This document shows positions 63,881 through 64,000 of a DNA stretch of 64,000 nt, piece after piece. This DNA comes from Polycyclovorans sp002706265. GTDB lineage: Bacteria; Pseudomonadota; Gammaproteobacteria; Nevskiales; Nevskiaceae. The notes under the pieces are model-generated. The model had not been told where the DNA came from. It did not search any database and worked only from the letters and a program-made list of their open reading frames with translations. A program made the translations under genes and the position numbers. The stretch is from positions 56,607-120,606 of the forward strand of contig CAXBBM010000010.1 in the NCBI GenBank assembly GCA_963973915.1, in the 5' to 3' direction. The first letter of the stretch is position 1; each line of letters opens with the position of its first letter.

Positions 63881-63913
63881 AAAAACGGGGCGCGAAGTGT
63901 AGCCGCGCCCCGT
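63881..63913 (-). terminator. Intrinsic terminator between tuf and rpsJ
   Basis: ACGGGGCGCG (63885-63894) and CGCGCCCCGT (63904-63913) form a 10-bp stem with a 9-base loop. AAAAA before the stem on the plus strand gives a U-run in the minus-strand transcript, so it should end the tuf transcript before rpsJ. Confidence 0.85.
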
Positions 63914-63938
63914 CCAAAAGGGAAGTGCTGGTAACGAC

Positions 63939-64000
<62 letters not shown>

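Overview
The window is high-GC chromosomal DNA from a proteobacterium, most likely a gammaproteobacterium. Supports are the rpsU-yqeY-dnaG-rpoD operon beside divergent tsaD, separate glyQ and glyS subunit genes, gmhB, apaG, typA, an Opp-type transporter and a complete S10/spc/alpha ribosomal operon. The lipid-type accessory genes (flavin monooxygenase, PF10118 hydrolase, several alpha/beta hydrolases, crotonase) would suit a Nevskiales/Solimonas-like lineage; that placement is inference. No tRNA, rRNA, CRISPR array, intact transposase or integrase was found.

Layout. 1-3622: a DUF374 acyltransferase running off the left edge, a membrane-anchored alpha/beta hydrolase, a DUF2939 protein and a flavin monooxygenase. 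3797-9820: a tight four-gene operon (winged-helix subunit, small MukE-like subunit, SMC-type ATPase, Toprim nuclease-like protein) with the architecture of a Wadjet/JetABCD anti-plasmid condensin; this is the main accessory system. 9894-17968: glyQ and glyS, normally adjacent, separated by a VIT-family transporter, a KAS III (fabH) and katG, then gmhB. 17937-24102: folB-tsaD on the minus strand, then the macromolecular synthesis operon with a DnaG that has lost its zinc ligands. 24208-33287: an outer-membrane barrel protein, two small cytochromes c, Ppx/GppA, three hydrolase-type genes, a crotonase, apaG, a SufT-like protein and a SIMPL protein. 33397-38878: typA with a strong terminator, a 780-bp gene-poor stretch with a degraded transposase fragment, then a MerR regulator and heavy-metal P-type ATPase transcribed from a MerR-type promoter. 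38987-43364: oppABCD with no oppF. 43510-45252: a PF10118 gene divergent from a TetR regulator, with a perfect palindrome between them. 45249-50186: a TonB2/TtpC energy-transduction operon (DUF3450, large ExbB, ExbB, ExbD, TonB, TPR). 50300-63851: 28 genes from rplQ to rpsJ, all on the minus strand, and the last codons of tuf at the right edge.

How the genes fit together. Housekeeping operons form the frame, and accessory modules sit in the joints between them: defence upstream of glyQ, peroxide/metal handling between glyQ and glyS, and metal resistance between typA and the Opp genes. Several genes depend on non-ATG starts (TTG fabH; GTG dnaG, oppA, possibly tonB) and on stop-start overlaps, which decided many of the starts given here. 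All functional calls rest on motifs read by eye; no database search was run.
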